From Pseudaquabacterium terrae (GTDB lineage Bacteria; Pseudomonadota; Gammaproteobacteria; Burkholderiales; Burkholderiaceae_C), in the NCBI RefSeq assembly GCF_013266755.1, contig NZ_JABRWJ010000003.1:310001-374000 (forward strand): 64,000 bases of DNA, written 5' to 3'. The notes below the pieces were generated by a model. It was not told the origin of the DNA and did no database searches. It saw only the letters and a list, made by a program, of their open reading frames with translations. This document shows positions 38,775 to 48,114 of the stretch, piece after piece. Every line of letters begins with the position of its first letter. The stretch's first letter is position 1. The position numbers were made by a program, and so were the translations under genes.

Positions 38775-40066
38775 GAGAAGTGCATCCCGCCGATGCGCAG
38801 CCACGGCAGGTTCCACACCCCCGTGTCGATGCGCTCGCGGCTGACCGCCTGCACGTCGAGCAGCATGCGTGCGATGTTGCCGCTGACCATCACCTCGCGC
38901 AGTGCCGGGCCGACGCTGCCGCCTTCGAGCAGGAAGCTGTTCTTGATCACGCCGGAGAAGTCGCCGTTCGGCGCCGGGTTGCCCATCGACAGCCGCCCGA
39001 CCAGCGCGCCGTGGCGCACGCCGCCGAGCAGGTCGGCCAGCGGCGTGTCGCCCGCCGGCACCTCCCAGCCGCCGGCGGCGATCGGCACCTGCTTCAACCC
39101 GGTCTTGCGGCTGCCGTAGAGGCTGGGCGTCAGATTGATCAGCCGGCCCGCTCGCAGCAGCTCGACCGGCGGCGCGACGAAGCCGTCGGCCGAGATCGCC
39201 GCAATGCCCGGCGCATCGAAGCGGCTCTTCAGCGACAGCAGCGGCGCGGCGATCAACTCGCCCACGCGCTCGCGGTACAGCGAGCTGCCGGCGATCAGGT
39301 GCATGTCGGCCAGTTGCCCCTGCAGCCAGCCGAGCAGGCTGGCGACGGCGGGCGGCGTCAGCACCACGTCGCCGACGAACTTCGCGGCGATGCGCTGCGC
39401 ATCGACCTGGCGCACGGTGTCGCGCAGCATCGGCTCGATGCCGGCATGCGCCTGCGCGGGCAGCGCGCGGAGGTCGTTGCTGTTGCCGTCGACGAAATTG
39501 AACGAGCTGGTGCGCAGGCCGATCTTCGCAGTGCCGGCGAGGCTCAAGCGGTGCCAGCCGAGGCGGCAGCCGATGGAGCTGCCGCCGCTGCTCAGCAGGC
39601 GCGCTTCGAGCCGCTGGTGCGCGACGAAGCCCTCTTCGAGCATCATCGCCGGCGTCTCGCGGGTGCGGAATTCGAGCAGCTCGGCCACCTTGTCGGCCAG
39701 CAGCGCCTCGTCGGCCTCTTGCGGCCCCTGCAGCAGCTCGGCCTGCTGGCCGGCGCTCAGCGCATTCGCGCCGTCCTGCGGCGACGAGCGCGCGTCGGTG
39801 AACAAGGCGCCGATCGCCGCGCGCACGGCGTCATCGCCGAGGTCGCTCAGCTCGGTGGCGGCCATGCGGCCGTCGACGATGCCGGCGAGCGCGAGCTTCT
39901 CCACCGTCGTGCTGCGCAGCAGGCTGGGCTCGTTGTGGGCCAGGTTCACCTCGGTGCCGTGCAGCCGGCTGGCTTCGGCGCGCGCAGCCTCGAAGCCGGC
40001 CGTGCGCATCAGCGCCAGCGCGTGTTCGGCGTGGTCGTGCAGGTCCATGCTCATTCCCATGCTCAT
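38771..40066 (-). CDS. pmbA: TldE/PmbA-type subunit of the TldD/TldE metalloprotease
   Basis: 431 residues from ATG 40066, overlapping the tldD stop (ATGA). No HExxxH is present, as expected for the non-catalytic TldE half. Family patterns are the N-terminal VNLAHNEPSLLRSTTVEKLA, RLGWHRLSLAG and the C-terminal GDFSGVIKNSFLLEGGSVG. In E. coli, TldD/TldE cleave unfolded peptides, mature microcin B17 and degrade the CcdA antitoxin. No RiPP precursor or ccdAB lies nearby. The start has several in-frame ATGs within the first seven codons. Confidence 0.92.
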   Translation of the reverse strand: MSMGMSMDLHDHAEHALALMRTAGFEAARAEASRLHGTEVNLAHNEPSLLRSTTVEKLALAGIVDGRMAATELSDLGDDAVRAAIGALFTDARSSPQDGANALSAGQQAELLQGPQEADEALLADKVAELLEFRTRETPAMMLEEGFVAHQRLEARLLSSGGSSIGCRLGWHRLSLAGTAKIGLRTSSFNFVDGNSNDLRALPAQAHAGIEPMLRDTVRQVDAQRIAAKFVGDVVLTPPAVASLLGWLQGQLADMHLIAGSSLYRERVGELIAAPLLSLKSRFDAPGIAAISADGFVAPPVELLRAGRLINLTPSLYGSRKTGLKQVPIAAGGWEVPAGDTPLADLLGGVRHGALVGRLSMGNPAPNGDFSGVIKNSFLLEGGSVGPALREVMVSGNIARMLLDVQAVSRERIDTGVWNLPWLRIGGMHFS

Positions 40067-41409
40067 TCCCCCCCGAGGTGCGCCTGCGCGCGCAGCGCCG
40101 GGCCACCCATCGAGACGACCATCGTCTGCTTCTTGCCGCAATAGCCCGAACAGTCCCAGACCATGTCGTCGGACACCGCGTCGACGCTTTGCAGCACCTT
40201 GATCGCGCTGCCGGACAAGGTGGTGTCGCGGATCGCGCGGCCGAGCTTGCCGTCGCGGATCTCGTAGCCGAGGTTGATGCCGAACATGAACTCGGTCGTC
40301 GAATCGGCCTGGCCGTTGGACGTGCTCATCAGCAGGTAGCCGCGCTCGACGCCGGCGATCATCTCCTGGTACTTGTCGGTGCCGGGCAGGATCGCGGTAT
40401 TGCGCATGCGCACCAGCGGCTCGTCGTTCGGCCCGAAGGCGCGCGCGCTGCCGCTGGGCTCGATGCCGAGGCGCGCAGCCGTCTCGCGGCTGCTCATGAA
40501 GCCGCGCAGGATGCCGCGTTCGATCAGCACCGCATCGCGCGCCGGCGTGCCCTCGTCGTCGACATAGACCGGCACGCGCGCCTCGGCGCCGTCGAAGGTG
40601 TGCGCGTAGTCGATCATCGTGACCAAGTCGCTGGCGACACGCTGGCCCAGCAGGTCGCCGGTGACGGCGCCGCCGAGCACGATGTCGGCCTCGCACGGGT
40701 GGCCCATCGCCTCGTGCGCCAGCATGCCGGCGAGCTTGGGCGCCATCACCACGGTGTGCAGCCCGCCCTCGGCGGTCACCGCATGGCGCTTGGCCTGCAG
40801 GTGCTCGTGCATCCGGTCGAGCAGCGGCGCCAGCGCCTCGACGCTGAAATCGATCTCGGCAAGGCTCCCCTTGCTCGACAGTGGCTCGAAGACTTCGATC
40901 GGCGTGCCTTGCGTGTCTTCGCCGATCAGGGTCAGGTAACACAGCGCGCGCTGGATGCTGGCCAGCGATTCGCCGCCGATGCTCGTGCTCAGGCGCTTGC
41001 TGTGCTCTTCTTCGAGCAGCGCGAAGCGCGTCGACTTCAGGCCCGGGAACTGCCGCTTGCAATGGGCGTGCAGCGCGGCGAGCCGATCGATGCACTCGCC
41101 GGGCGTCAGCAGCGGCTTGCCGGCATAGCGGTGCTCGCCGCGGTAGGCGCCGCCGGGCAGCGGGTGCGCGCTGCGGCGGCCGAAGCGGGCCATCGCCTGC
41201 GCGTTGCGGCGCGCCTGCTGCTCGAGGCTGTCGGCGCTGCCGCCGGGGGCCGACGCGAAGCCCCAGTAGCCGCCTTCGTAGACGCGGCTCGACAGGCCGC
41301 CTTCGCTCGTGCGCTGGTTGACGATCAGGTTGCCGTCGACCATCAGCATCCGGCTCTTGCGCAGCTCGTGGCGGCGCGTCTCCCGGTAGGGGGACTGCAG
41401 TGTGTGCAT
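40063..41409 (-). CDS. tldD: TldD-type metalloprotease, catalytic subunit
   Basis: 448 residues from ATG 41409, with AGGGA eight bases upstream. The zinc motif HEAMGH (HExxxH, His232-His237) is present, and a conserved late Cys in DCSGYCGKKQ could be the third ligand known in TldD. Length is near the E. coli protein (481). It is coupled to pmbA by ATGA. Both ribosome-binding site and start codon are inside a predicted leader hairpin (41407-41445), suggesting translational control. Confidence 0.93.
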   Translation of the reverse strand: MHTLQSPYRETRRHELRKSRMLMVDGNLIVNQRTSEGGLSSRVYEGGYWGFASAPGGSADSLEQQARRNAQAMARFGRRSAHPLPGGAYRGEHRYAGKPLLTPGECIDRLAALHAHCKRQFPGLKSTRFALLEEEHSKRLSTSIGGESLASIQRALCYLTLIGEDTQGTPIEVFEPLSSKGSLAEIDFSVEALAPLLDRMHEHLQAKRHAVTAEGGLHTVVMAPKLAGMLAHEAMGHPCEADIVLGGAVTGDLLGQRVASDLVTMIDYAHTFDGAEARVPVYVDDEGTPARDAVLIERGILRGFMSSRETAARLGIEPSGSARAFGPNDEPLVRMRNTAILPGTDKYQEMIAGVERGYLLMSTSNGQADSTTEFMFGINLGYEIRDGKLGRAIRDTTLSGSAIKVLQSVDAVSDDMVWDCSGYCGKKQTMVVSMGGPALRAQAHLGGE

Positions 41410-41445
41410 CGTTCGTTCCCTGAGATGTTGTTCGGGAGAACGATG
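41407..41445 (-). promoter_or_regulatory. leader hairpin sequestering tldD ribosome-binding site and AUG
   Basis: Read on the mRNA, CATCGTTC-TCCC pairs with GGGA-(AC)-GAACGATG around a 13-base loop: 12 base pairs with one 2-base bulge. GGGA is the ribosome-binding site core and the terminal ATG is the tldD start codon, so both are paired in the folded state. Confidence 0.6.
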
Positions 41446-41464
41446 ATAGGCGTCGAATTGAACC

Positions 41465-43090
41465 CTACCGTTCCGCGATGTAGTGCTGCATGGTGACGGC
41501 CTCACCATCAATGACGAAGGCGCGCACGCGCGCTTCGATCGCCTGGTCGGCCAGCGTCGCGCGGGCGCGCTGGTGCAGATAGTCGGCCCACGAGGTGACG
41601 ATGAAGCGCTCGACATAGCGCGTCGGGTCGCCCAGGTCCTTGTACAGGCGCCAGAAGGTCGCGCCGTCGCGCTGGCGCGGCGCGCGCAGCAGCGCCACGG
41701 TGTCGAGAAACTCGGCGGTGTCGACCGGGCGGATCCGATAGCCGAGCTCGACCGCCACCGGCCCGGCCTCGGGGTCCGGCTCGTCGGCAACCAGCAGGTC
41801 CTCGAACGGCACCGGCACGGCCTGCGTCACCTCGAGCTCGGCGCCCATGCGCAGCGGGAACGGCCGCACCAGCAGCAGCCCGCCGAACATCAGCGCCGCA
41901 GCCAGGCACAGCGCCGCCTGCAGGCCGAAGACGCTGGCGACGATGCCCCAGAAGGCCGAGCCGATCGCGAAGGAGCCGAGCGCACTCAGCACGTGCAGCG
42001 CCGTCGCGCGCGAACGCACCCACGGCGGCGCGCTGGTCTGCGTCGCGGTGTTGAAGGTCGACATCACCGCCATCCACGCCGCGCCGCTGGCGACCAGCGC
42101 GATGTAGAGCGGCAGCGCCCAGCGCGAGAACGCGGCGATCAGCATCACCGCGCCGAAGATCACGCAGCCGGCAGCGACCAGCCGCTCGAGCCCGACACGC
42201 TGGCGCAGCGGGCCGATCACCAGGCCGACGGCCACGGCACCCGCCCCGAGGCAGCCCATCAGCAGGCCGAACCCCTCGGCGCCGAGGCCGAGCCGCTGCT
42301 GGCCGATCACCGGCAGCAGCGCCCACAGCGCCGAGCCGGCTCCGCCGAAGGCGGCCGTGCGCACCAGCTGCGCGAGGATGGTGTGCGAGTGGCGCGCATA
42401 ACGCAGCCCGGCCAGCGTGCCGCCCCACAGCCGCTCGGCCGGCAGCCGGCTCGGCGGATGCTGGCGCGGCGGCCAGCGCCGGATCGCCAGCGCCAGCACG
42501 CCGATGCCCAGCAGCGCGAGCCCGAACACCGACGCGCCGCCGGCCAGCGCGAACACCACGCCGGCCAGCGCCGGCCCGAGCGCACGCGCCGCGTTGTAGG
42601 CGATGCTCATCGCGACGATCGCCTGCGGCAGCTCGTCGCGCGGCAGGATCTCGCCGACGGTGGAGTTCCAGGCCGGCGACATCATCGCGGTGCAGCAGCC
42701 GGTGAGCGCGGTGAAAAAGAGGATCGTCGCCGGCCCGGCCCAGCCGGTCAGCGCCAGCAGCGCGAGCAAGGCGACCGCGCCCGTCTGCGTGTACAGCGTC
42801 CACAGGATCAGCCGGCGCCGATCGGTGGTGTCGGCCAGCACGCCGGCGGGCAGCGCCAGCACGAACATCGGCAGGAACACCGCTGTCTGCACCGAGGCGA
42901 CGAGAAAGGGCGAATCGGTGCGCTCGACCATGAACCAGGCCGCCGCCATGCCCTGCATCGCATTGCCGATGAAGTACGCGGCGCTCGCGAACCACCAGCC
43001 GCGGAACGCCGGGTGGTGCAGCGTGCGCCACACCGAGGGCGACGAGGACGGCGAGGGGACGGATTCGCGCAGGGTCATCGGGGGAGTCAT
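41465..43090 (-). CDS. MFS transporter (transmembrane secretion effector family) with soluble tail
   Basis: 541 residues. About 12 membrane segments lie between residues 25 and 405. The motif-A-like loop is ADTTDRRRLILW and NAARALGPALAGVVFAL is a conserved family segment, as in the PF05977-type exporters (EntS-like). The C-terminal ~110 residues (PVDTAEFLDTVALLRAP, then DGATFWRLYKDLGDPTRYVE and ITSWADYL-like) form a soluble ABM-like domain typical of this family's long members. The substrate is unknown. Upstream of tldD on the same strand by 55 bases; divergent from the kinase gene at 43144. Confidence 0.9.
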   Translation of the reverse strand: MTPPMTLRESVPSPSSSPSVWRTLHHPAFRGWWFASAAYFIGNAMQGMAAAWFMVERTDSPFLVASVQTAVFLPMFVLALPAGVLADTTDRRRLILWTLYTQTGAVALLALLALTGWAGPATILFFTALTGCCTAMMSPAWNSTVGEILPRDELPQAIVAMSIAYNAARALGPALAGVVFALAGGASVFGLALLGIGVLALAIRRWPPRQHPPSRLPAERLWGGTLAGLRYARHSHTILAQLVRTAAFGGAGSALWALLPVIGQQRLGLGAEGFGLLMGCLGAGAVAVGLVIGPLRQRVGLERLVAAGCVIFGAVMLIAAFSRWALPLYIALVASGAAWMAVMSTFNTATQTSAPPWVRSRATALHVLSALGSFAIGSAFWGIVASVFGLQAALCLAAALMFGGLLLVRPFPLRMGAELEVTQAVPVPFEDLLVADEPDPEAGPVAVELGYRIRPVDTAEFLDTVALLRAPRQRDGATFWRLYKDLGDPTRYVERFIVTSWADYLHQRARATLADQAIEARVRAFVIDGEAVTMQHYIAER

Positions 43091-43143
43091 TGTGCAGCCG
43101 GTCCTGATGCCATCCTGATGCGCGCGCTGCTAAGGTCCATGGC

Positions 43144-44718
43144 ATGAACCCGGACAGCCTGCGCGAACCGACCGCGCCGCCCTGGCAATCGCCGCGCCCG
43201 CAGGTGCGCAGCCTGGCGCTCGACCTGGCAGCGGCCGGCGCCGTCTGGGCGCTGGCGTGGGCCGCCATGCTGGCACTCGACGGCCGCGTCGACCTGTCGA
43301 ACCTGGCGATGCTGCTGGTGCTGGCCTCGGCGCTGGCGAGCCTGTGGCTGCCGGTGCCGCTGGCATTGGCCGGCAGCGCGCTGGCGGTGGTGGCCTTCAA
43401 CTGGGTCTTCGTGCCGCCGCGCGGCAGCTTCGCCGTCGCGGGCCAGCACCACGCGCTGCTGCTCGGCGGCATGCTCGGCGTCAGCGCCATCGTCGCGGCG
43501 CTGATCGGCCTGCAGCGCCGCCGTGCCGCCGACGCGCTGCAGCACCGCCGCCGCGCCGAACAATTGCGCGACTGGGGTGACGCGCTGCGCGATGCGGCCG
43601 AGCCGCTGGCCCATGGCGCCGGGCTGCAGGCCGCCTTGTCGACACTGGCCGGCGCGCCCGCCGCGCTGCTGCTGCTGAAGGCGGCGCTGCCGCGCGGCAA
43701 CGACGACGACGCGGCGATGCAGCTCGGCGCACCGGATGCCGACCAGCGCGCCGGCCTCTGGCACTGCCTGCGCCAGGGCCAGGCGATGGGGCCCGGCACC
43801 GGGCGCCATCACGAGCTGCCGGCCTGGTACCTGCCGCTGCGTGGACGCGGCGCCGCCTTCGGCGCCGCGCTGCTGCCCCTGCCCGGCAGCCTGCCGCCGG
43901 ATGCCGAGCTGCAACGGCAGCACGCGCAGGCGCTGTGCGACCAGCTCGGCCTCGCGCTGCAGCGCGTGCAGATCCACGCCGCGGAGCGCGCCGCGCAGGA
44001 CCAGGCGCACCTGCAGGCCGTGCGCAACGCGCTGCTGGCGGCGATCTCGCACGATTTCCGCACGCCGCTGGCGTCGATCCTCGGCGCCGCATCGTCGCTG
44101 CAGGAGCAGGATGCGCGGCTCGATGCGGCGCAGCGCCGGCGCCTCGCCGATCGCATCGTCGACGAGGCCGGCCGGCTGCGGCGGCTGGCCGACAACACGC
44201 TGCAGCTCGCACGCCTGGACGCGCCGGGGCTCGAATTGCAGCGCGACTGGGAATCGGCCGAGGAGATCGTCGGCGACGTGCTGCGCCGCGCCCGGGCACG
44301 TGACCCGTCGCGCCGGCTCAATGCGCGGCTCGAGCCGGGCCTGCCGCTGCTGCGCTGCGACGCGCTGCTGATCACGCAGCTGCTCGACAACCTGGTCGAC
44401 AACGCGCTGAAATACAGCCCGCCCGACGCGCCGGTCGAGATCCTCGTGCGCCGGCTCGAGCAGCGGGTGCTGCTCGCGGTGCGCGACCGCGGACCGGGCA
44501 TCGCGCCGAGCTGGCGCGAGCGCATCTTCGATGTCTTCCAGCGCGGCGACGGATCGGCGGCGCTTGCCGATGCCGCCGCGCAGCCCGGCGCCGGCGTCGG
44601 CCTCGCGGTGTGCCGCGCCATCGCCCGCGCCCACGGCGGCGAGCTGCGGCTGCGCCCGCGCGGCCACGGCGGCACCAGCTTCGAGCTGAGCCTGGCGGTG
44701 GAGAGTCCACCCGAATGA
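43144..44718 (+). CDS. KdpD-like sensor histidine kinase without the N-terminal KdpD/Usp domains
   Basis: 524 residues. Four closely spaced membrane segments at about 27-123 match the DUF4118 module of KdpD. A GAF-like linker follows, then HisKA with His303 in ISHDFRTPLASILGA and HATPase with LLDNLVDNALKYSP and GAGVGLAVCRAIARAHGG. Full-length KdpD (~890 residues) has an extra N-terminal cytoplasmic sensor that is absent here. The stop overlaps the kdpE-like start (ATGA). No kdpFABC genes follow; kup does. It presumably senses K+ or turgor, but this is inferred. Confidence 0.92.
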   Translation: MNPDSLREPTAPPWQSPRPQVRSLALDLAAAGAVWALAWAAMLALDGRVDLSNLAMLLVLASALASLWLPVPLALAGSALAVVAFNWVFVPPRGSFAVAGQHHALLLGGMLGVSAIVAALIGLQRRRAADALQHRRRAEQLRDWGDALRDAAEPLAHGAGLQAALSTLAGAPAALLLLKAALPRGNDDDAAMQLGAPDADQRAGLWHCLRQGQAMGPGTGRHHELPAWYLPLRGRGAAFGAALLPLPGSLPPDAELQRQHAQALCDQLGLALQRVQIHAAERAAQDQAHLQAVRNALLAAISHDFRTPLASILGAASSLQEQDARLDAAQRRRLADRIVDEAGRLRRLADNTLQLARLDAPGLELQRDWESAEEIVGDVLRRARARDPSRRLNARLEPGLPLLRCDALLITQLLDNLVDNALKYSPPDAPVEILVRRLEQRVLLAVRDRGPGIAPSWRERIFDVFQRGDGSAALADAAAQPGAGVGLAVCRAIARAHGGELRLRPRGHGGTSFELSLAVESPPE

Positions 44719-45407
44719 CGCTGAAGGTCTTGCTGGCCGAGGACGACGCCGCGCTGCGCGCGACGCTGCGCGACGCGCTGGCGCTCGAAGGCTACGAGGT
44801 GCTGACGGCCGCCAGCGTCTCCGAGGGCCTGGCGCTGCTGGCCCATGCCGAGCCCGACCTGCTGCTGCTCGACCTCGGCCTGCCCGACGGCGACGGCTCG
44901 GCGCTGCTGGCGGCCTTGCGCCGCCGCCGCAATGCGCCGGCGCTGGTGATCTCGGCGCGCCAGGCCGACGGCCTGAAGATCGCGCTGCTCGACGCCGGCG
45001 CCGACGACTACCTGACCAAGCCCTTCGGCATCGGCGAGTTGCTCGCGCGCATGCGCGTCGCGCTGCGCCACCGCGGCACGGCCATGGCCGCGTCGATCAC
45101 GAACTATGTGCACGGTGATCTGGAGATCGACCTGCCGAACCACCGCGTGCTGCTGCGCGGCGCACCGGTGCACCTGACGCCGACCGAATACAAGCTGCTC
45201 GCGCGCCTGGTGCGCCAGGCCGGCCAGGTGGTCACGCACCGGCAGCTGCTGGTCGACGTCTGGGGCGCCGAGTACATCGGTCACACGCACTACCTGCGCC
45301 TGTACATGGGCCAGCTGCGCGCCAAACTGGAAGCCGAGCCGGCCGAGCCGCAGCACCTGCTGACCGAGCCGGGCATCGGCTACCGGCTCGCCGAGCCGCA
45401 AGACTGA
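44715..45407 (+). CDS. kdpE: KdpE-like OmpR-family response regulator
   Basis: 230 residues from ATG 44715. The receiver has acidic pocket Glu9-Asp10-Asp11, phospho-acceptor Asp53 in LLDLGLPDGDG and Lys102 in DDYLTKPFG. The winged-helix DNA-binding domain carries HLTPTEYKLLARLVRQAGQV, then HYLRLYMGQLRAKLE, closely like KdpE. It is coupled to the preceding kinase and lies 117 bases before kup, its most likely local target. Confidence 0.94.
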   Translation: MTLKVLLAEDDAALRATLRDALALEGYEVLTAASVSEGLALLAHAEPDLLLLDLGLPDGDGSALLAALRRRRNAPALVISARQADGLKIALLDAGADDYLTKPFGIGELLARMRVALRHRGTAMAASITNYVHGDLEIDLPNHRVLLRGAPVHLTPTEYKLLARLVRQAGQVVTHRQLLVDVWGAEYIGHTHYLRLYMGQLRAKLEAEPAEPQHLLTEPGIGYRLAEPQD

Positions 45408-45421
45408 ATCTCCGCCCCCAA

Positions 45422-45481
45422 GACGCCTTCGGCGTCGCCCCCCCGAGGGGGAGCCGGCCGACCGGGAAACCCGGATCGGCC
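45422..45481. repeat. three consecutive hairpins between kdpE and kup
   Basis: GACGCC-TTC-GGCGTC (45422-45436), CCCCC-GA-GGGGG (45440-45451) and GGCCGA-CCGGG-AAA-CCCGG-A-TCGGCC (45456-45481). GC-rich stem clusters of this kind, often with a CCCCGAGGGGG core, recur in intergenic regions of Burkholderiales. No T-run follows. They may act as a terminator or mRNA-stabilising element between kdpE and kup. Confidence 0.7.
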
Positions 45482-45524
45482 TGCCCTTATGCGTTCCTGA
45501 TGCCCGCGCCGGCACGCTGGCGGG

Positions 45525-47435
45525 ATGAACACTCCCTCGTTGGCCGCTGACGGATCAGCGGCATCCCCCGAAGGCCAGGGCCGGCTCGGCGCCTTGACGC
45601 TGGGCGCGATCGGCGTCGTCTATGGCGACATCGGCACCAGCCCGCTGTACACCGTCAAGGAGATCTTCCTGCCGGCCACCGGCGTGCCGCTCGATGCACC
45701 GCACCTGATCGGCGCGGTGTCGACGATCGTCTGGGCGCTGATGCTCGTCGTCACGCTGAAGTACGTGATCCTGATCCTGCGCGCCGACAACCGCGGCGAA
45801 GGCGGCGTGCTGGCGCTGGCGGCACTGGCCGGCCAGGCGGTGGCCGGCCGGCCGCGGCTGCGCCACGCGCTGCTGCTGCTGGGCATCGCCGGCGCGACGC
45901 TGTTCTATGGCGACAGCATCATCACGCCGGCGATCTCGGTGCTCGGCGCGGTCGAAGGCCTGGAGGTCGCCGCGCCGGCGCTGAAGCCCTACGTCGTGCC
46001 GATCACGCTGGTGGTGCTGGTGGCGCTGTTCGCGCTGCAGCGCAGCGGCACCGCGGCGGTCGGCCGGCTGTTCGGACCGGTGATCCTGCTGTGGTTCCTC
46101 GTGCTCGGCGCCACCGGCGTGGTGCAGATCGCGCAGCAGCCGGCGATCCTCGCGGCGCTGAACCCGATGGAGGCCGCGGCCTTCCTGGCCGGGCGCGGCT
46201 GGCAGGTCTTCGCGGCGATCGGCGCGATCGTGCTGGCGTTGACCGGCGCCGAGGCGCTGTATGCCGACATGGGCCACTTCGGCCGCCGCCCGATCCGCCT
46301 AGCGTGGACCGGCCTCGTGCTGCCGGCGCTGGCCTTGAACTACCTCGGCCAGGGCGCGCTGCTGATGCGCGATCCGACGGCGGTGGCCAATCCGTTCTAC
46401 CGCCTGTTCCCGGACGACTGGGTGCTGCCGGCGGTCGGGCTGGCCACGCTGGCGGCGATCATCGCCTCGCAGGCGGTGATCTCCGGCGCCTACTCGCTGA
46501 CGCGGCAGGCGATCCAGCTCGGCTTCCTGCCGCGCATGACGCTGCGCCACACCTCCGCGCGCGAGTCGGGGCAGATCTACATGCCGGCGGTCAACTGGAC
46601 GCTGCTGGCCGGCGTGCTGGCTGCCGTGCTGTATTTCGGCAGCTCGTCGGCGCTGGCCGGCGCCTACGGCATCGCGGTGACCTTGACGATGGTCATCACG
46701 ACGCTGCTGACCTGGTTCGTCGTGCGCAACGCCTGGGGCCTGCCGCGCCCCTTGGTGGTTATTGCCACCGGCTTCTTCCTGGCGCTGGACCTGCTGCTGG
46801 CAGCCGGCTGCGCAGTCAAGTTCTTCGACGGTGGCTGGTTCCCGCTGGCGCTCGGCGCCGCGCTGTTCCTGCTGATGAGCACCTGGCAGCGCGGCCGAGA
46901 ACAGCTGCTGGCGAGCCTGCGCAGCGAAGGCCTCGGCTTGCGCGATTTCATCGACAGCCTCGACCCCGCGTCACTGCCGCGCGCCGAGCGCACCGCCGTC
47001 TACGCGGTGGCCGAGGGCGACAGCGTGCCGCAGGCCCTGCTGCACAACCTGAAGCACAACCAGGTGCTGCATGCGCAGAACCTGGTGCTGACGGTCAGCT
47101 TCGACGACCGCCCGTGGGTCGGCACCGACGAGCGGCTGGCGCTGCAGGACCTGGGCCGCGGCTTCTGGCGCGTGACGCTGCACTACGGCTTCATGGACAC
47201 GCCCGACGTGCCGCAGGCCCTGAAGCTGTGCGCCGCGCGAGGCCTCGTCGTGCCGCCCTTCGAGACCAGCTACTTCCTCAGCCGCGAGACGCTGGTGGCC
47301 GCGCCGGGCAGCGGCATGGCGCGCTGGCGCGAACGGATGTTCGCCGCGATGAGCCGCAACGCCGGCAGCGTGGCGGCCTATTTCCGGCTGCCGGACAACG
47401 CGGTGGTCGAGCTGGGCACGCGGGTGCAGGTCTGA
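45525..47435 (+). CDS. kup: KUP-family potassium uptake protein
   Basis: 636-residue K+/H+ symporter of the inner membrane with 12 predicted membrane segments. The hallmark [15 protein letters not shown] is at 34-48, followed by [14 protein letters not shown] and [20 protein letters not shown] in the next segments. The C-terminal cytoplasmic domain (about 450-636) has the usual [16 protein letters not shown] 45525 is the first codon after the hairpin cluster. Linkage to kdpD/kdpE-like genes suggests two-component control of a constitutive-type transporter, an unusual pairing. Confidence 0.95.
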   Translation: MNTPSLAADGSAASPEGQGRLGALTLGAIGVVYGDIGTSPLYTVKEIFLPATGVPLDAPHLIGAVSTIVWALMLVVTLKYVILILRADNRGEGGVLALAALAGQAVAGRPRLRHALLLLGIAGATLFYGDSIITPAISVLGAVEGLEVAAPALKPYVVPITLVVLVALFALQRSGTAAVGRLFGPVILLWFLVLGATGVVQIAQQPAILAALNPMEAAAFLAGRGWQVFAAIGAIVLALTGAEALYADMGHFGRRPIRLAWTGLVLPALALNYLGQGALLMRDPTAVANPFYRLFPDDWVLPAVGLATLAAIIASQAVISGAYSLTRQAIQLGFLPRMTLRHTSARESGQIYMPAVNWTLLAGVLAAVLYFGSSSALAGAYGIAVTLTMVITTLLTWFVVRNAWGLPRPLVVIATGFFLALDLLLAAGCAVKFFDGGWFPLALGAALFLLMSTWQRGREQLLASLRSEGLGLRDFIDSLDPASLPRAERTAVYAVAEGDSVPQALLHNLKHNQVLHAQNLVLTVSFDDRPWVGTDERLALQDLGRGFWRVTLHYGFMDTPDVPQALKLCAARGLVVPPFETSYFLSRETLVAAPGSGMARWRERMFAAMSRNAGSVAAYFRLPDNAVVELGTRVQV

Positions 47436-47445
47436 AGGTTCACGG

Positions 47446-48105
47446 TCACTGCCAGGCGAACCGCGGCTGCCCGAAATGCGCGACGCGCGTCGGGCGGCCT
47501 TCGATGCAGACCTCGCGGAACTGGTACAGCAGCGCGGCGGTCGGCGCGGCGATCCAGCCATCGCCGACCGGCATGCGCAGCACCGGCGACTCGCCGGGCG
47601 CTTCCTGCGTCAGCAGCGGCGCGTCGGGACGCTGCAATTCTGCGATAGGAATGCGGTGGATGCTGGCCACCTCGTCCGGGTTGCCGCGCAGGTCGCGCGC
47701 CGCGCCGCCCCACAGCACGACCGGCGTGATCACATAGCCCGAGCGGGTCGCGTAGTCGTCGAGGCGGCCGAGCACGGCGTCGTCATCGAGCCGCAGGTCG
47801 ACCTCCTCGGCCAGCTCACGCAGCGCGGCCTGCTCCGGTGTCTCGCCGTCGTCGATGCGGCCGCCCGGCAGCGCGAACTGCCCGCCGTGGCGGCGCAGCG
47901 TTGCGGCGCGCAGCGTCACCAGCAGCGCGGCCTCGTCGCTCCAGGCCGGCGGCTCCGCGACGCCGGGCAGGTGCGCGCCGTCGCCCTCGTCGATCAGCAC
48001 CAGCGCGACCGCGGCATGTCGCAGCGCTGCAACATCGATGGCCTGCCGCGGCCATGCGGCCAGCCGCTCGCGCAGCAGCGCCTGCAGTGCCGCATCGGCG
48101 CGCAT
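47446..48105 (-). CDS. Nudix hydrolase, CoA pyrophosphatase-like
   Basis: 219 residues. Nudix box GGRIDDGETPEQAALRELAE then EVDL, with the usual late Gly replaced by Asp. The preceding HGGQFALPGGR context and the later SGYVITPVV segment match CoA pyrophosphatases (NudL/YeaB-like). ATG 48105 lies nine bases after the crotonase stop, so the two form an operon. The substrate is probably CoA or acyl-CoA, consistent with the neighbour. Confidence 0.88.
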   Translation of the reverse strand: MRADAALQALLRERLAAWPRQAIDVAALRHAAVALVLIDEGDGAHLPGVAEPPAWSDEAALLVTLRAATLRRHGGQFALPGGRIDDGETPEQAALRELAEEVDLRLDDDAVLGRLDDYATRSGYVITPVVLWGGAARDLRGNPDEVASIHRIPIAELQRPDAPLLTQEAPGESPVLRMPVGDGWIAAPTAALLYQFREVCIEGRPTRVAHFGQPRFAWQ

Positions 48106-48114
48106 CAGCTTCCC

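Noticed and set aside
38771..41409. RiPP precursor peptide for TldD/TldE
   Set aside because: No short Cys/Ser/Gly-rich peptide or leader with its own ribosome-binding site was seen near tldD or pmbA.
45408..47435. kdpFABC operon next to the KdpDE-like genes
   Set aside because: The following gene is clearly kup; no KdpA/B/C motif occurs in the window.
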